A stretch of 64,000 nt of DNA from JALORV01 sp963780715 (GCA_963780715.1 CAWADK010000024.1:1-64000), one strand, 5' to 3'; counted from the stretch's first letter, positions 1 to 8,649 are shown. Numbers and translations: made by a program. Notes: generated by a model from the sequence alone, not told the origin.

Positions 1-204
1 GCGCCAGACAAGGATGACGCGATCAGGAAGGCTCGACTTAACAAACCCCGCGCGGAACTCTTTGACGTACCGGAAGACGATGACGCGGCCGTTCGTGGCG
101 TGCGTGGACGTGGCTGTTGCCCATACCGCGGCCTCCCCCGTGGGCGGAGTAGCCAGAGTGGCAGCGCAAACTGACAGGGCACCAGCAAGGACTAGGCGCC
201 GCAT
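1..204 (-). CDS. Partial secreted hypothetical protein (window edge)
   Basis: The reading frame starts with ATG at 204 and runs off the left edge of the window with no stop. The first ~25 residues (MRRLVLAGALSVCAATLATP...) form an n-region with arginines, a hydrophobic core and a small-residue end, so a Sec signal peptide is likely. The following mature part, with GRVIVFRYVKEFRAGF and VILVW, alternates beta-prone hydrophobics and faintly resembles the start of DUF695-type domains, but this is a weak guess. No clear ribosome binding site precedes the ATG. Only about 68 residues are visible, so the function stays open. Confidence 0.5.
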   Translation of the reverse strand, partial: MRRLVLAGALSVCAATLATPPTGEAAVWATATSTHATNGRVIVFRYVKEFRAGFVKSSLPDRVILVWR

Positions 205-906
205 GTGACAACTCGGTGGCATCCAAGACGATCGCTTCGCCATGGTCCTCCCGGGGTTGCCCAAGTTGCCCTCCTGCGGGCCTGTCCGCTCTTAGGCCAT
301 TTTGCCTTTCAGCTCAAACGGCGGCTAGTGGCCGACCACGGTCTCCAGGGCTTCCTGCAAGCGGTCACGAGACCCAGTAGGGAATTTGCAGATTCTGTGA
401 GAACAGCGCCGCGGCGATTCTCATTGAACTTGCAAACTCGTCTCTGAGGGCGGAAGCTTGTTTGCAGGTACTTTGAGAACCTACAATGTGCGCATCGTCA
501 AAGTTAGGCCCTCGCGTAATCAAAGTTAGGGCTTAACTTTGATCAGCGGGCCTCGGGCGCCGTTTCCGGAAGACCCTGTCGGCCGTCGCCTTTGTAAGAG
601 ATTGACCGCCACGTCGATTGTTGGCGGAGTCGAGCTTGCGTTGAAGCGGCAAATCTTTGGTTCCAGTTCCTTAGCTGCGCCGTCAAGTTTCCTTACGTAG
701 CCCGGACAATGCCCAGACGGCGCGAGTCGAAGTCGTCTTTCACGGCGGTCAGGCGGGAGCGAATGTCGACGCAGATGCTGAAACATCGCCGCTGCTGCAG
801 CCACCTCGAGAAACGCGGTTGCGCGGCCGGTTCTCGTACTAAAGACAGGCGCTGTCCTGCCGACGCTGAGCAGCCGTCGGGCCGGCGTGCCGGCCGACGT
901 CGCCTG
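205..906. other. No supportable gene; decayed intergenic stretch
   Basis: Several short open frames exist on both strands, but none has a recognisable domain, a good ribosome binding site or consistent coding character. The minus strand near 310-345 reads RLQEALETVVGH then a stop, which may be the tail of a lost gene. The only definite structure is the inverted and direct repeat at 498-543. Confidence 0.5.
498..543. repeat. TCAAAGTTA direct repeats plus 10-bp palindrome
   Basis: TCAAAGTTAGG occurs at 498 and again at 520, 22 bp (about two helical turns) apart. The second copy forms a perfect inverted repeat, ATCAAAGTTA (519-528) with TAACTTTGAT (534-543), around a 5-nt centre. Related TAACT[T/C]TGAC sequences recur near 3545, 4466, 4497, 4541 (minus strand) and 4575. 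Two-turn spacing of short repeats is typical of recombinase binding sites at mobile-element ends. That reading is inference, since no intact recombinase is present. Confidence 0.5.
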
Positions 907-2241
907 TTACTCCGGCGGTGCCCCCGCAAGGCGGAGTCCAGCCGCTACCACCCAACCCTGTACCGGGAGTCCCGCTTCCTGCCTCAGCACGGCAGCTTCG
1001 ACTTCAACCGTCGCAAAGCCCGCCGCCCGTAGCGCGCTCGCCAGGTGGCTGCGTGCATGCGCGTACCGGCCACTGGTCTGCAGGGTCCATGGTGCCTCGT
1101 CGCCGGCGAGGGCTTCCACGGTGAAGATGAAACACCCATCGTCGCGCAGTGCACCTGCCGCGGCGCTGCAGACGCTGTCGAGTGATCCGAAGTAGCAGAG
1201 TGTGTCGGCTGACACGAGCACGTCGAAGTTGCGCGGTTCGTTGCGAAGGAAGTACTCCAGTTCAACCATGAACAGCGCGTCATAGCAGTGGCGTTGTTGC
1301 GCCCGGACCAGCATCTCGGTCGACAGATCGCAGCCCACCAGTCTGCGTGCCCACGGTCGCAGCAGCGGTCCACAAAGGCCCGTGCCACACCCCAGGTCAG
1401 CGATGTCAAGATCGGCAGCGGCGGCCGCCCGCGTGGCCGCCAGCGCGTCTGCGACGAGACGCGGCGCCTGATAGCCCAGCCCGGCGAGCTTGCTGTCGAA
1501 CTGAGGTGCGTAGCTATCGAAGACAGTCTGGATATACGCATCCGACGCGCGGCTCGGCGCGTCGCCCTGCAGCACGGCCGCCAACTGATGGCGGGCGACG
1601 GGGTTGTCCGGGTCTTCCGCCAGCCACTCGCGGTACAGGCGCTCCGCGTCGGCGCGCCGATCGAGCAGTACCAGCGCCCGAATGACGTCCTCGCGAGCCA
1701 TCAAGTGCTGCGGCGCGAGCGCGACGGCGCGGCTGTTGGCGATCAGGCCTTCGTTGATCTGGCCAAGCTCGATCAGGGTGCGCGACAGCCCGCACCACGC
1801 GTCTGCGTTGTCCGGATCGAACTGCACGGCCTGCTCCCACGCAAACCTCGCTTCAGCAAGGTTGCCCTGGCCGTGTAGCGCCGTGCCGAGATTCGACCAG
1901 GTCTGCGACGACTCGGGCTCGATCTCGAGGGCAGTGCGGTATGAGGCGACGGCGTCAGGTATGCGCCCCGTCTCGTAGAGCATGTTGCCCAGATTAAGGT
2001 GGATGCCAGTGCTGCGCGGTGCGCGCGCCAGCGCTCGGCGGACCAACGTTTCTGCCTCGGCTGCATTGCCCTGTCGATGCCGCAGAATGCCCAGGAAGTG
2101 CAGTGCGTCGGTCTGGTCCGAGTCCGCGGCCAGCACCCGGGCCAGCAGGTCTTCGGCTGAGGCGAGGTCGTCCTCCTTCAGTGCGACAACGGCCGACTCA
2201 AGCAGGGCCACGATGCCGTCAGGTTCTCCCTTCTGCGGCAC
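907..2241 (-). CDS. TPR-methyltransferase fusion protein
   Basis: The protein has 444 residues. The first ~230 form about six tetratricopeptide repeats (e.g. ALHFLGILRHRQGNAAEAE, IHLNLGNMLYETGRIPDA). The second half is a class I SAM-dependent methyltransferase, with the motif I glycine loop DIADLGCGTGLCG followed by an acidic strand-2 end (LVGCDLS) and an ADTLCYFG motif IV-like segment. The TPR part probably binds a partner and the C-terminal part methylates it or a small molecule; the substrate is unknown. The start is GTG, 15 bp after the hcp stop, so the two are probably co-transcribed. Pairing with hcp could mean a modifier or cargo role for a type VI secretion system, but no other T6SS gene is in view. 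Confidence 0.85.
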   Translation of the reverse strand: MPQKGEPDGIVALLESAVVALKEDDLASAEDLLARVLAADSDQTDALHFLGILRHRQGNAAEAETLVRRALARAPRSTGIHLNLGNMLYETGRIPDAVASYRTALEIEPESSQTWSNLGTALHGQGNLAEARFAWEQAVQFDPDNADAWCGLSRTLIELGQINEGLIANSRAVALAPQHLMAREDVIRALVLLDRRADAERLYREWLAEDPDNPVARHQLAAVLQGDAPSRASDAYIQTVFDSYAPQFDSKLAGLGYQAPRLVADALAATRAAAAADLDIADLGCGTGLCGPLLRPWARRLVGCDLSTEMLVRAQQRHCYDALFMVELEYFLRNEPRNFDVLVSADTLCYFGSLDSVCSAAAGALRDDGCFIFTVEALAGDEAPWTLQTSGRYAHARSHLASALRAAGFATVEVEAAVLRQEAGLPVQGWVVAAGLRLAGAPPE

Positions 2242-2256
2242 AAGGCGTGGCGCCGG

Positions 2257-2724
2257 TCAGGGCACTTGGCCGGTCCTGACGTCCCAGTCGAACTTCACTT
2301 CACCGCCTAATGCCCCCTTGCTGTCTTGTGGCTTGTACGAGAACGCAATATGGCCGTACGACAGCGCGATCGACTCCAGAATTTCATCGCCGCCAGTGCC
2401 GGCGGACACCGAGGTGATGAACACCTCTTTCATCGTGACCTTGAGGAAGTCTTTCTGACCTTCGCCTGCCTTGCGAGCCGTCAGCACCGCGGTCTTGATG
2501 TGTTCCCCCCTGGCTGCGCTCCTGGCCAGCCTCGGCGACGCCTTGTCGTAAATGTGCGTGAAGGCAAGCTCCTGAGGCTTCGCCCGGCCCCTGGCGCCGC
2601 CGGCTGCCGTCGTAGACGCAGTGAGACCCCAGCTCCAGGACAGCACTTCGATCTCGCCCTTGTGGTCCACGTGAGCGGACTCGCCCTCGATGCCGTCGAA
2701 CTTGATGTGCGTGTCTATGGCCAT
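2257..2724 (-). CDS. hcp: Hcp family type VI secretion tube protein
   Basis: About 155 residues, the usual Hcp length. It begins MAIDTHIKFDGIEGES, matching the Hcp opening strand, and carries the characteristic EVLSWSWGLTAS and FTHIYDKASP segments, with a beta-rich C-terminus ending KFDWDVRTGQ. Hcp hexamers stack into the inner tube of the type VI secretion system and can carry effectors. Two ATGs are possible (2730 and 2724). The second is preferred because GGGGA lies at correct spacing before it and homologues start MA. The gene is an orphan here: no sheath, baseplate, ClpV or VgrG is adjacent, only the downstream TPR-methyltransferase. Confidence 0.92.
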   Translation of the reverse strand: MAIDTHIKFDGIEGESAHVDHKGEIEVLSWSWGLTASTTAAGGARGRAKPQELAFTHIYDKASPRLARSAARGEHIKTAVLTARKAGEGQKDFLKVTMKEVFITSVSAGTGGDEILESIALSYGHIAFSYKPQDSKGALGGEVKFDWDVRTGQVP

Positions 2725-2942
2725 GTTCATCCCCAGACGCTGGCGGAGGCTATCAGCCTACATCCAATTCAACTTCCGATCGAGGTCTCAACTGCGGCAG
2801 CGGTCCCGTGAAGGGGATATCCCTGGAATTCGCGGAGCAGCGCTAACGTTGAAACGGGCAGAGGCTGCACTTCGCTGCCCGGTGGAACCCACCTCGCTAG
2901 CTTTCGACGCACGCACCCGCTAGAGGAGGAGCCAAGGGATGA

Positions 2943-3158
2943 ATTTGGCGGTTCAATGCACGCTTCTGCGACGAGTGCCTCAACGAGCACGTGTTCCGCA
3001 ACCTGGCCCATGCCCGGGCGGTCATCGCCCAGCGGCGCACGGACTACAACGAACGCCGGCCGCATAGCGCGCTGGGTTACCTGACGCCGCGCGAGTTTGC
3101 GGCGCGCTATCGGGCGCTCGCTCCCGACAGCGCATCAAACCAAGAGGAAATCGGATAA
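2943..3158 (+). mobile_element. 3' remnant of an IS3-family transposase (OrfB)
   Basis: The frame reads FNARFCDECLNEHVF, then TDYNERRPHSALGYLTPREF, and ends at a TAA at 3156-3158. This is the C-terminal end of the IS3-family DDE transposase (integrase core), including the invariant YNxxRPHSxLGxxTP block. Only about 70 codons survive. An in-frame TGA lies immediately upstream and the rest of OrfB, OrfA and a clear left terminal repeat are missing, so it cannot be active. It marks a past insertion and deletion between hcp and the SLATT gene. Confidence 0.85.
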
Positions 3159-3630
3159 CGTTCCTAACCCGGACTTGCTAACAACCCCTGGCACTACTTC
3201 TGGGGGCACATCATATCCATCCTGAGTGGCCTGTAATCGCGTGGGGAAAACTAAGGCAGATCCTCGACATTGCATGAAGTCACCTTGCTTTGATCTATAC
3301 ACGGGCCCAGACGGCCCTGCATGAGTGGGCCACGAGACATCGGAACTGGAAAGCCCTATCTCCGAGCGGTCCCAAGAACGGGCAAGGGATCAACGCCAAT
3401 TCGCGGACCTTTCCGTCGAGCCGAGCCCATGGCGGTTATGAGGACCGCATAAATCGGTCAGGGTAAATCTGGCGACCATGGCGGTTTTGCTCGTGATCAG
3501 TCAGTGGCCAAGCCACTTTTCTAGCTCGATTGATGCGCATGAGATAACTTTGGCTATGCGCAGTTCTTGTTGCTCGATCCAGTAACCAAAGGGCTATGCG
3601 CCGCGCTGGGGCAACGTTCGGAGGAGACCT
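3159..3630. other. Intergenic stretch after IS remnant, no gene seen
   Basis: No frame is convincing. A short frame around 3181-3234 reads NPWHYFWGHIISILSGL then stop, perhaps the tail of a lost gene. A copy of the TAACTTTGG motif sits at 3545-3553. The last 15 bases hold the strong ribosome binding site (GGAGGAG) of the SLATT gene. Confidence 0.4.
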
Positions 3631-4176
3631 ATGACAGCTGAGAAGAAGATCCTGGACGATTGGCATCGGTCGCTGGTGATACTGCACCGTGCCCACTGGG
3701 AAGCGGCGAGCTACTTTGAGGACAGGAACTTCTGGCTCGGGCTGGCCGCCGCTGTGGTCTCGGCGGTCGCGGGCACCACCGTGTTCGCGACGCTGGAGGG
3801 TTCGCCAAGTGTGCTTGTCCGAGGCCTTGTTGGTGCATTCTCCATCGTTGCGGCGATGCTGTCGGCTATCCAGGCCTTCCTGCGCTCTTCCGAAGTTGCC
3901 GCCCGCCACAAGGCGGCCGGTGTGAAGTTCGGCCAGCTCCGTCGCGAGATCGAGCAGACGCAACTGGTGGGGTTGCCAACGGGAGCCACCGAGAAGGAAG
4001 CAGCGCTAAAGGACTTTCGCGACCGATGGGACGAGGCGGAGTCGAGCGTTGCGCCGGTGCCAGGCGCGATTTTCAAGCGCGTGAGCCGAAACGTTGCGAA
4101 GTACGAAGGCGAGCGCCAGGACTCGCCTCCACCGGGTGAGGCGGCTTCCGGTCCGGCGACTGCGAAACGGTCCTGA
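3631..4176 (+). CDS. SLATT domain two-TM protein (candidate defence effector)
   Basis: 181 residues. It opens with ILDDWHRSLVILHRAHWEAA, then two membrane segments (about residues 33-53, FWLGLAAAVVSAVAGTTVF, and 64-84, LVGAFSIVAAMLSAIQAFL), followed by a charged helical tail. Helix-2TM-helix order with an early WHR and Y-F-E-x-x-N-x-W-L-G is the SLATT layout (SMODS/SLOG-associating 2TM effector). SLATT proteins are predicted pore-forming effectors in nucleotide-sensing conflict systems. Here no SMODS cyclase, SLOG sensor or other partner is adjacent, so the protein is either a stand-alone SLATT or the survivor of a decayed system. The GGAGGAG site 7 bp upstream fixes the start. Neighbouring IS debris supports horizontal origin. 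Confidence 0.75.
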   Translation: MTAEKKILDDWHRSLVILHRAHWEAASYFEDRNFWLGLAAAVVSAVAGTTVFATLEGSPSVLVRGLVGAFSIVAAMLSAIQAFLRSSEVAARHKAAGVKFGQLRREIEQTQLVGLPTGATEKEAALKDFRDRWDEAESSVAPVPGAIFKRVSRNVAKYEGERQDSPPPGEAASGPATAKRS

Positions 4177-4954
4177 GCAACGTAATCGCATTCCCAACCA
4201 CGCTCACAGATCGTCGAGACGCGCGGCGAGGGACCCAACCCAGCTATGCCATCGAACGGCCCTCAGCAGCTTGACGGTCATCGGTTGTGCATCAATGCCG
4301 CAGTCTGATCGGACGATGTCTGCCAGCCGATCGGGATGCTTCTGTTACCCGCTCCCGGTGAGCGACTCATGCGATCCGATTTTGGGGGTAGGGGCTCAAG
4401 CGGTCCCTGCTGAAGCCGTTGACGCCGTATACCGAGTGCGCGCGGTGTGACGAACGGCGATTCAGTAACTCTGACCGGGGAGTAGGCAGGTACCAATTAC
4501 TCTGACGCGAGCCCTGTATGTCGAGTGACGCATTTGTCGCCAAGTTACTGTTTTACCTGCGATCATTGGTGCAACAACTTTGACGCCCTACAGTGCGTGT
4601 AGAGAGTCATGTCTCGCTCTCTGAGGCTTCCCAATGGCATTTGCATAGTCGTCGGCTCTTTTAAAGGAAATCGCCGTTTCCTTTGAAAGGTCACACGATT
4701 TCGAAAGACATCTTTCGGAACCTCTCTATCGCCGCCGCCGACTTCCTGAAGACGACCAGGCAGGGCGGCGATTGATGATGCAAGCGTCGGAATTTCGCCC
4801 GAGGCTTCGCGCTTGCGGCGCACTTGCTTGCGATATGGCCGGCCGAGACAAAAGTCTGAGTAGTGCGAGCAGTGCGCCACTGGGTCGCGAGAACGCCCAT
4901 TGCTGCCCGCGGCCCGCTTCGAAGCGAAGCGGTCGCACGTCGTGCATGACCGAC
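4177..4954. other. Non-coding, relatively AT-rich stretch with repeat motifs
   Basis: No frame here carries a known domain or plausible start. Several copies of a TAACT[T/C]TGAC-like motif lie at 4466-4475, 4497-4506, 4541-4549 (minus strand) and 4575-4584. A perfect hairpin of AAAGGAAA (4663-4670) and TTTCCTTT (4677-4684) around TCGCCG is also present. The base composition from 4540 to 4720 is visibly more AT-rich than the rest of the window. This looks like the residue of an inserted element. Confidence 0.45.
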
Positions 4955-5362
4955 TCAAGTCGCGTCCTGGACTTCGATGCCGGCCCACTTAAGGGCTTCT
5001 GCCCGTTCCCAAAAAGTTAGATATTCGATGATCTTGCCGTTGCGGAACACGAAGCCATCGGCAAATCGTCCGCCCACCCAGTCGGTCGAGTCCTTCAGGC
5101 GAACCCAAGCATGTAGGTATACGACGACCTTGTCTCCATTGACTAGGAACTTCTCAGGCTCGCAGGTCCCTTCCGCCCAGGTCCCCCGTCCTTTCGTGAC
5201 GTGCTCTTGCACTTGCGCGATGCCACGATAGGTGCCGGCTGTTGGAAAGCCCTCGGGCTCACTGCGGACGATCTGCGGATCAAGATCCTTCGTTATGGCC
5301 TGCATGTCATTGCGATTGATCGCCGCGAAGAATTGTTTGAGTGCTTCAGTCTCGGCGCTCAT
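4955..5362 (-). CDS. SnoaL-like / NTF2-superfamily protein
   Basis: 135 residues, the normal size for this fold. It has the N-terminal helix ALKQFFAAINRNDMQAI, the central PTAGTYRGIAQVQEHV and the strand-rich end FVFRNGKIIEYLTFWERAEAL seen in SnoaL-like NTF2 proteins, which form a cone-shaped pocket and act as small isomerases, cyclases or ligand binders. No specific catalytic signature can be assigned. GGAG lies just before the ATG. It is followed on the opposite side by a small secreted protein on the same strand, 66 bp away; co-transcription is possible. Confidence 0.8.
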   Translation of the reverse strand: MSAETEALKQFFAAINRNDMQAITKDLDPQIVRSEPEGFPTAGTYRGIAQVQEHVTKGRGTWAEGTCEPEKFLVNGDKVVVYLHAWVRLKDSTDWVGGRFADGFVFRNGKIIEYLTFWERAEALKWAGIEVQDAT

Positions 5363-5428
5363 GGTTCTCTACTCCGGCTTCCAGCGGATTCCTTCGACCG
5401 CATACAGTGCGCACCCATCCCAATCGCG

Positions 5429-5809
5429 CTACTGCCGTTCGAAAGTGACGGCAGTCCCGTCCCTGAACTTTCCGTCCAAACGTTTCTCGCCGCTTCGCGC
5501 GGCGCGGACTCCTGAGTCGGAGCACCCTTGTACAACCTGCGACGCCCGCACCGAGAACGCGAGTTCTGCTTCAGTCGCACGCCCTACGACAAGCGGGAAG
5601 TCCCGTTCGAAGCAGTTGTCGCCCCGATTCGCCCCCAACAGGCGCCATGTCCCGCCCGCGTCTTTGATGACGACCCTGGCTTCCACGGTCGCTCCCATGG
5701 GGTTCTTCCACCTTGCCACCCACTGCCCGTTGTATGGATTGGCTTCCTGCGCGCCGCTGATCAGTGGAATCAGAACGAAACCAATTGCAACTGCAAGTTT
5801 TCGACACAT
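5429..5809 (-). CDS. Small secreted hypothetical protein
   Basis: 126 residues with a clear signal peptide (MCRKLAVAIGFVLIPLISGA, cut before QEANPYNG). The mature part begins YNGQWVARWKNPMGATVEARV, a beta-sheet pattern reminiscent of small lipocalin-like or DUF-type periplasmic proteins that open with GxW, but I do not recognise the family. Two cysteines (NCFERD and QGCSDSG) could form a disulphide in the periplasm. AAGGAGGG at good spacing supports the start at 5809. Confidence 0.7.
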   Translation of the reverse strand: MCRKLAVAIGFVLIPLISGAQEANPYNGQWVARWKNPMGATVEARVVIKDAGGTWRLLGANRGDNCFERDFPLVVGRATEAELAFSVRASQVVQGCSDSGVRAARSGEKRLDGKFRDGTAVTFERQ

Positions 5810-5881
5810 GGCTGAGGCCCTCCTTCTGTCTCGTCGGCAATCTTCAGCTTTCCCATATAGCCCGCGGTCTGGAGCGGACGA

Positions 5882-6835
5882 TCAGGTTGGGCGGAATAGC
5901 CGCTCGGCGTTGCGGTAGGCAATGTCGTGCATGGCGTTCTCCGATACCTGAGCAAAGAACTTTCGCCACCGGGGTAAACGCCTCGAATAGAACTCATAGA
6001 CCCGCGCGTGAGCGACATCCGTTCCGATCATGAAGCGGGTCGTGTGACGATTGAACAGGTCGAGCATGTCCGGCTGCACGCGGCCTTCGTCATCGACGAC
6101 GAGGTGCATCCATTCCGTGCGCCGCGGCCAATAGACGCCGTAGCCCTCAGGATTCGGGCCGCCGGAATAAACCATCATGCTCAGATCCGCGAATAAATTG
6201 GAGTGGCGTTCCATCATCTCCGCGATCGACTGCGCGCTCGAACGGCCGCAGTTGTGTGCCCAGACAAATATCGCTTGCGGGTGCGCCTCGAACAGCCTCT
6301 GCATGCCTTCGGTGACCTTTGGTTCGGCCTCGGCGTGGATCACCATCGGCGCACGATATTTCGCAGATAGATCGGAAAACTTGCGCATCGCGTACGAAAA
6401 CGGCGGGTAGTCCATGTCACTGGGCGCAACATTGCCCAGACTGGTCTTGTACGGGTAGAAGCGCAGCATGAACTCGCTCATGCCGAAGTACTCTCCGGTG
6501 GCAAGCTTTGCTTCGGCATCCTTGAGCAGCCACGCAGTGTCGTAATTGCCGCCCCAGAACCAGGGGTTGTTCATCTCGCCGCGCTGCATTCCGACAAGCG
6601 GAATGAAGCGGTCGGGATAGCGCCGGGCATAGTCGACCGCCTGCTCGTCAGACCCCTCACCGTCATTGATGTGTTGACCGTCTGGTGAGTCGCCGTAGTA
6701 CAGGGGGCTCAATACCATCCGCCTGACCCCGACAGCGTCCATGCGCTCGATCAGGTACTCGGCCGTAACGCGACGTTGGAGATGCGTGTGAAAGTCAATG
6801 ATCGGGACAGTAGCGTTGGTGACGCCCTCAGGCAC
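5882..6835 (-). CDS. Amidohydrolase family protein (PF04909 type)
   Basis: The frame contains a complete metal-dependent TIM-barrel hydrolase of the amidohydrolase-2 kind. The metal-binding HxH motif is in IIDFHTHLQRR near the N-terminus, histidines appear in VIHAEAEPKV and FVWAHNCGRSS, and the terminal aspartate in FMIGTDVAHARVYEF. Family members hydrolyse or decarboxylate lactones, amides and aromatic acids. The substrate here is unknown. No ATG precedes the HxH motif until far upstream, where the frame would collide with the DUF4197 fragment. I chose GTG at 6835 just before the domain; GTG at 6883 is an alternative. A lost native 5' end is possible. Confidence 0.75.
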   Translation of the reverse strand: MPEGVTNATVPIIDFHTHLQRRVTAEYLIERMDAVGVRRMVLSPLYYGDSPDGQHINDGEGSDEQAVDYARRYPDRFIPLVGMQRGEMNNPWFWGGNYDTAWLLKDAEAKLATGEYFGMSEFMLRFYPYKTSLGNVAPSDMDYPPFSYAMRKFSDLSAKYRAPMVIHAEAEPKVTEGMQRLFEAHPQAIFVWAHNCGRSSAQSIAEMMERHSNLFADLSMMVYSGGPNPEGYGVYWPRRTEWMHLVVDDEGRVQPDMLDLFNRHTTRFMIGTDVAHARVYEFYSRRLPRWRKFFAQVSENAMHDIAYRNAERLFRPT

Positions 6836-7171
6836 CGTGAATCGGAGGCACGAATCGGCGGCGCGGAGGCTCCTGTCCAGCACTCCATGAGTCAGTCGCG
6901 GCAGCAACTGCCAGGGGCGCGGCTGCCAGGAGAAATCGCCTGCGGGAAAACATCGGGGAGTCCCGTCTCCGAGCGGAGCAGGATGAATTGCGCCGCGTTC
7001 AGCGGATAGGCTTGATCTCGAAATTTCAGACTGCTCCGCCCCGCCATCGGGCGCATTGCGATAGGTCAACGACGGCCAAGGCGCGCACAACTGCGGCGTG
7101 TCGCTGCCAGATGCGATCGCGCTGCCGTGTGTGTATCGCCCTTGTCGTTGGTTGAGGAGTGGCCGCCTTTT
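6836..7171. other. Junction region without a clear gene
   Basis: The minus frame of the amidohydrolase stays open through this stretch but holds no ATG and no recognisable sequence. The plus frame that enters the DUF4197 fragment also lacks any family similarity before about 7172. The stretch probably contains the rearrangement point that cut off the 5' part of the DUF4197 gene. Confidence 0.4.
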
Positions 7172-7567
<396 letters not shown>

Positions 7568-7573
7568 GCGCCG

Positions 7574-7605
7574 GGGCCTGCGCGTGCAGCGGTTAGCGCA
7601 GGCCC
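7574..7605 (+). terminator. Hairpin after DUF4197 fragment
   Basis: GGGCCTGCGC (7574-7583) pairs perfectly with GCGCAGGCCC (7596-7605) around a 12-nt loop, seven bases after the DUF4197 stop. There is no T-run, so it may be a weak or factor-assisted terminator or a 3'-end stabiliser of the original gene. Confidence 0.5.
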
Positions 7606-7821
7606 GGTCGCTGGCTTTGGCCACGAGGCTCTACTCAGTTCCGGCCGACGCGGTCCAGCCGTAGTGGCCAGGTCTCAGGCCCACTCCAGTTGGCGCGCCA
7701 CACTCCGCGTGAGCGAGTACTTGCATCTTGGGTAATGGTGAGGTGACAGGCGGGCGCAGTCACGTCATTCGGCGCTCAGCTGGCAGCCGTAACATGGGCC
7801 AAATCGAGTTTCGAGCCTGCC

Positions 7822-8649
7822 ATGCGCATTACTGCCGCCTCACCCGAAACGTCGCGCGCTTCACAGCGACACCTGGCTTCCTGGCTTAACGCCGGGGTCC
7901 GGCCGCCTGCCGAGGCCGCCTTCCCGCTGAGCATGACGGTCGGGCCATTTCACCTGGCAGTCATCCACGCTCCGCGCGACACGATGAGGATGCAGCGGCG
8001 CCTGATGGAGTACGAGCTGAGCCACGGCATCGTCTGGCTGCACGAATCGCTGACCGGTGAGCGCCTCGCGCATCAGTTCCTGAAGGCGATCATCCGCTTG
8101 ATTCACAAGTCGGCAGGCTGCCAGACCGGCTGCATCGAGGAAGCCTTTACGCAGAGTCTCGCGGCCGGACTCGTTTCATTCGCCCAGCAGAATCCGGAGG
8201 TGTGGACCTGGTTCAACCGCCTGCTCGGAGAGTCCGTCAAACCCGGCGCGAGCTTCGAGCATGCAGCGTCAGGAGCGAAGCACCGAAGCTACTGCATCCC
8301 CAAGGCTGTCCTCGTTGACGGCCATGTCGTGCGCTTCCAGCCGCTGCGACATCATGCCGCCGTGCGTCATCAGGTCGATGGCTACTTCAGCGCGACAAAG
8401 TCTGACCGGACGGTCGAACTGTACGAGTGCCTGCATGGACCGCAGCGAGCCGTCGTCTTTGTGCACGAGGTGACGCACGCCATTCACAGCGCGGCCAAGC
8501 TCCGGATACGCGACACCCGGGAACGGTTCGTGTCAGCGCAGGTGGCCGGCTGGCTGCAATTCGTGAAGCACAACCCCAGTGCATGGATGTGGCTCATTGC
8601 CACGATCCGCGAGCAGGCCCAGTTCGAGCCACTGGCGCTGCTCAGTTGA
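7822..8649 (+). CDS. Tandem-module hypothetical protein with HEVTH motif
   Basis: 275 residues with no signal peptide and no family I can name. The protein is an internal duplication. VWLHESLTGERLAHQFL...IHKSAG in the first half lines up with VELYECLHGPQRAVVFV...IHSAAK in the second, and FAQQNPEVWTWFNRLL lines up with FVKHNPSAWMWLIATI. The second copy carries HEVTH, an HExxH zinc-peptidase-like motif. At the same position the first copy has KAIIR, so only one copy could bind metal. The NP-x-x-W-x-W end is a conserved signature of both modules. A zinc protease or toxin-like role is conceivable but not shown. The start at 7822 lacks a strong ribosome binding site. Confidence 0.7.
   Translation: MRITAASPETSRASQRHLASWLNAGVRPPAEAAFPLSMTVGPFHLAVIHAPRDTMRMQRRLMEYELSHGIVWLHESLTGERLAHQFLKAIIRLIHKSAGCQTGCIEEAFTQSLAAGLVSFAQQNPEVWTWFNRLLGESVKPGASFEHAASGAKHRSYCIPKAVLVDGHVVRFQPLRHHAAVRHQVDGYFSATKSDRTVELYECLHGPQRAVVFVHEVTHAIHSAAKLRIRDTRERFVSAQVAGWLQFVKHNPSAWMWLIATIREQAQFEPLALLS

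Noticed and set aside
526..804. 92-residue minus-strand frame (GYVRKLDGAAKELEPKIC...) considered as a transposase remnant
   Set aside because: No recognisable transposase motif, poor start and a frame change nearby; kept only as a possible decayed gene.
4563..4988. 141-residue minus-strand open frame
   Set aside because: No ribosome binding site, no domain, Arg/Ser-rich shadow composition, and it overlaps the AT-rich repeat patch.
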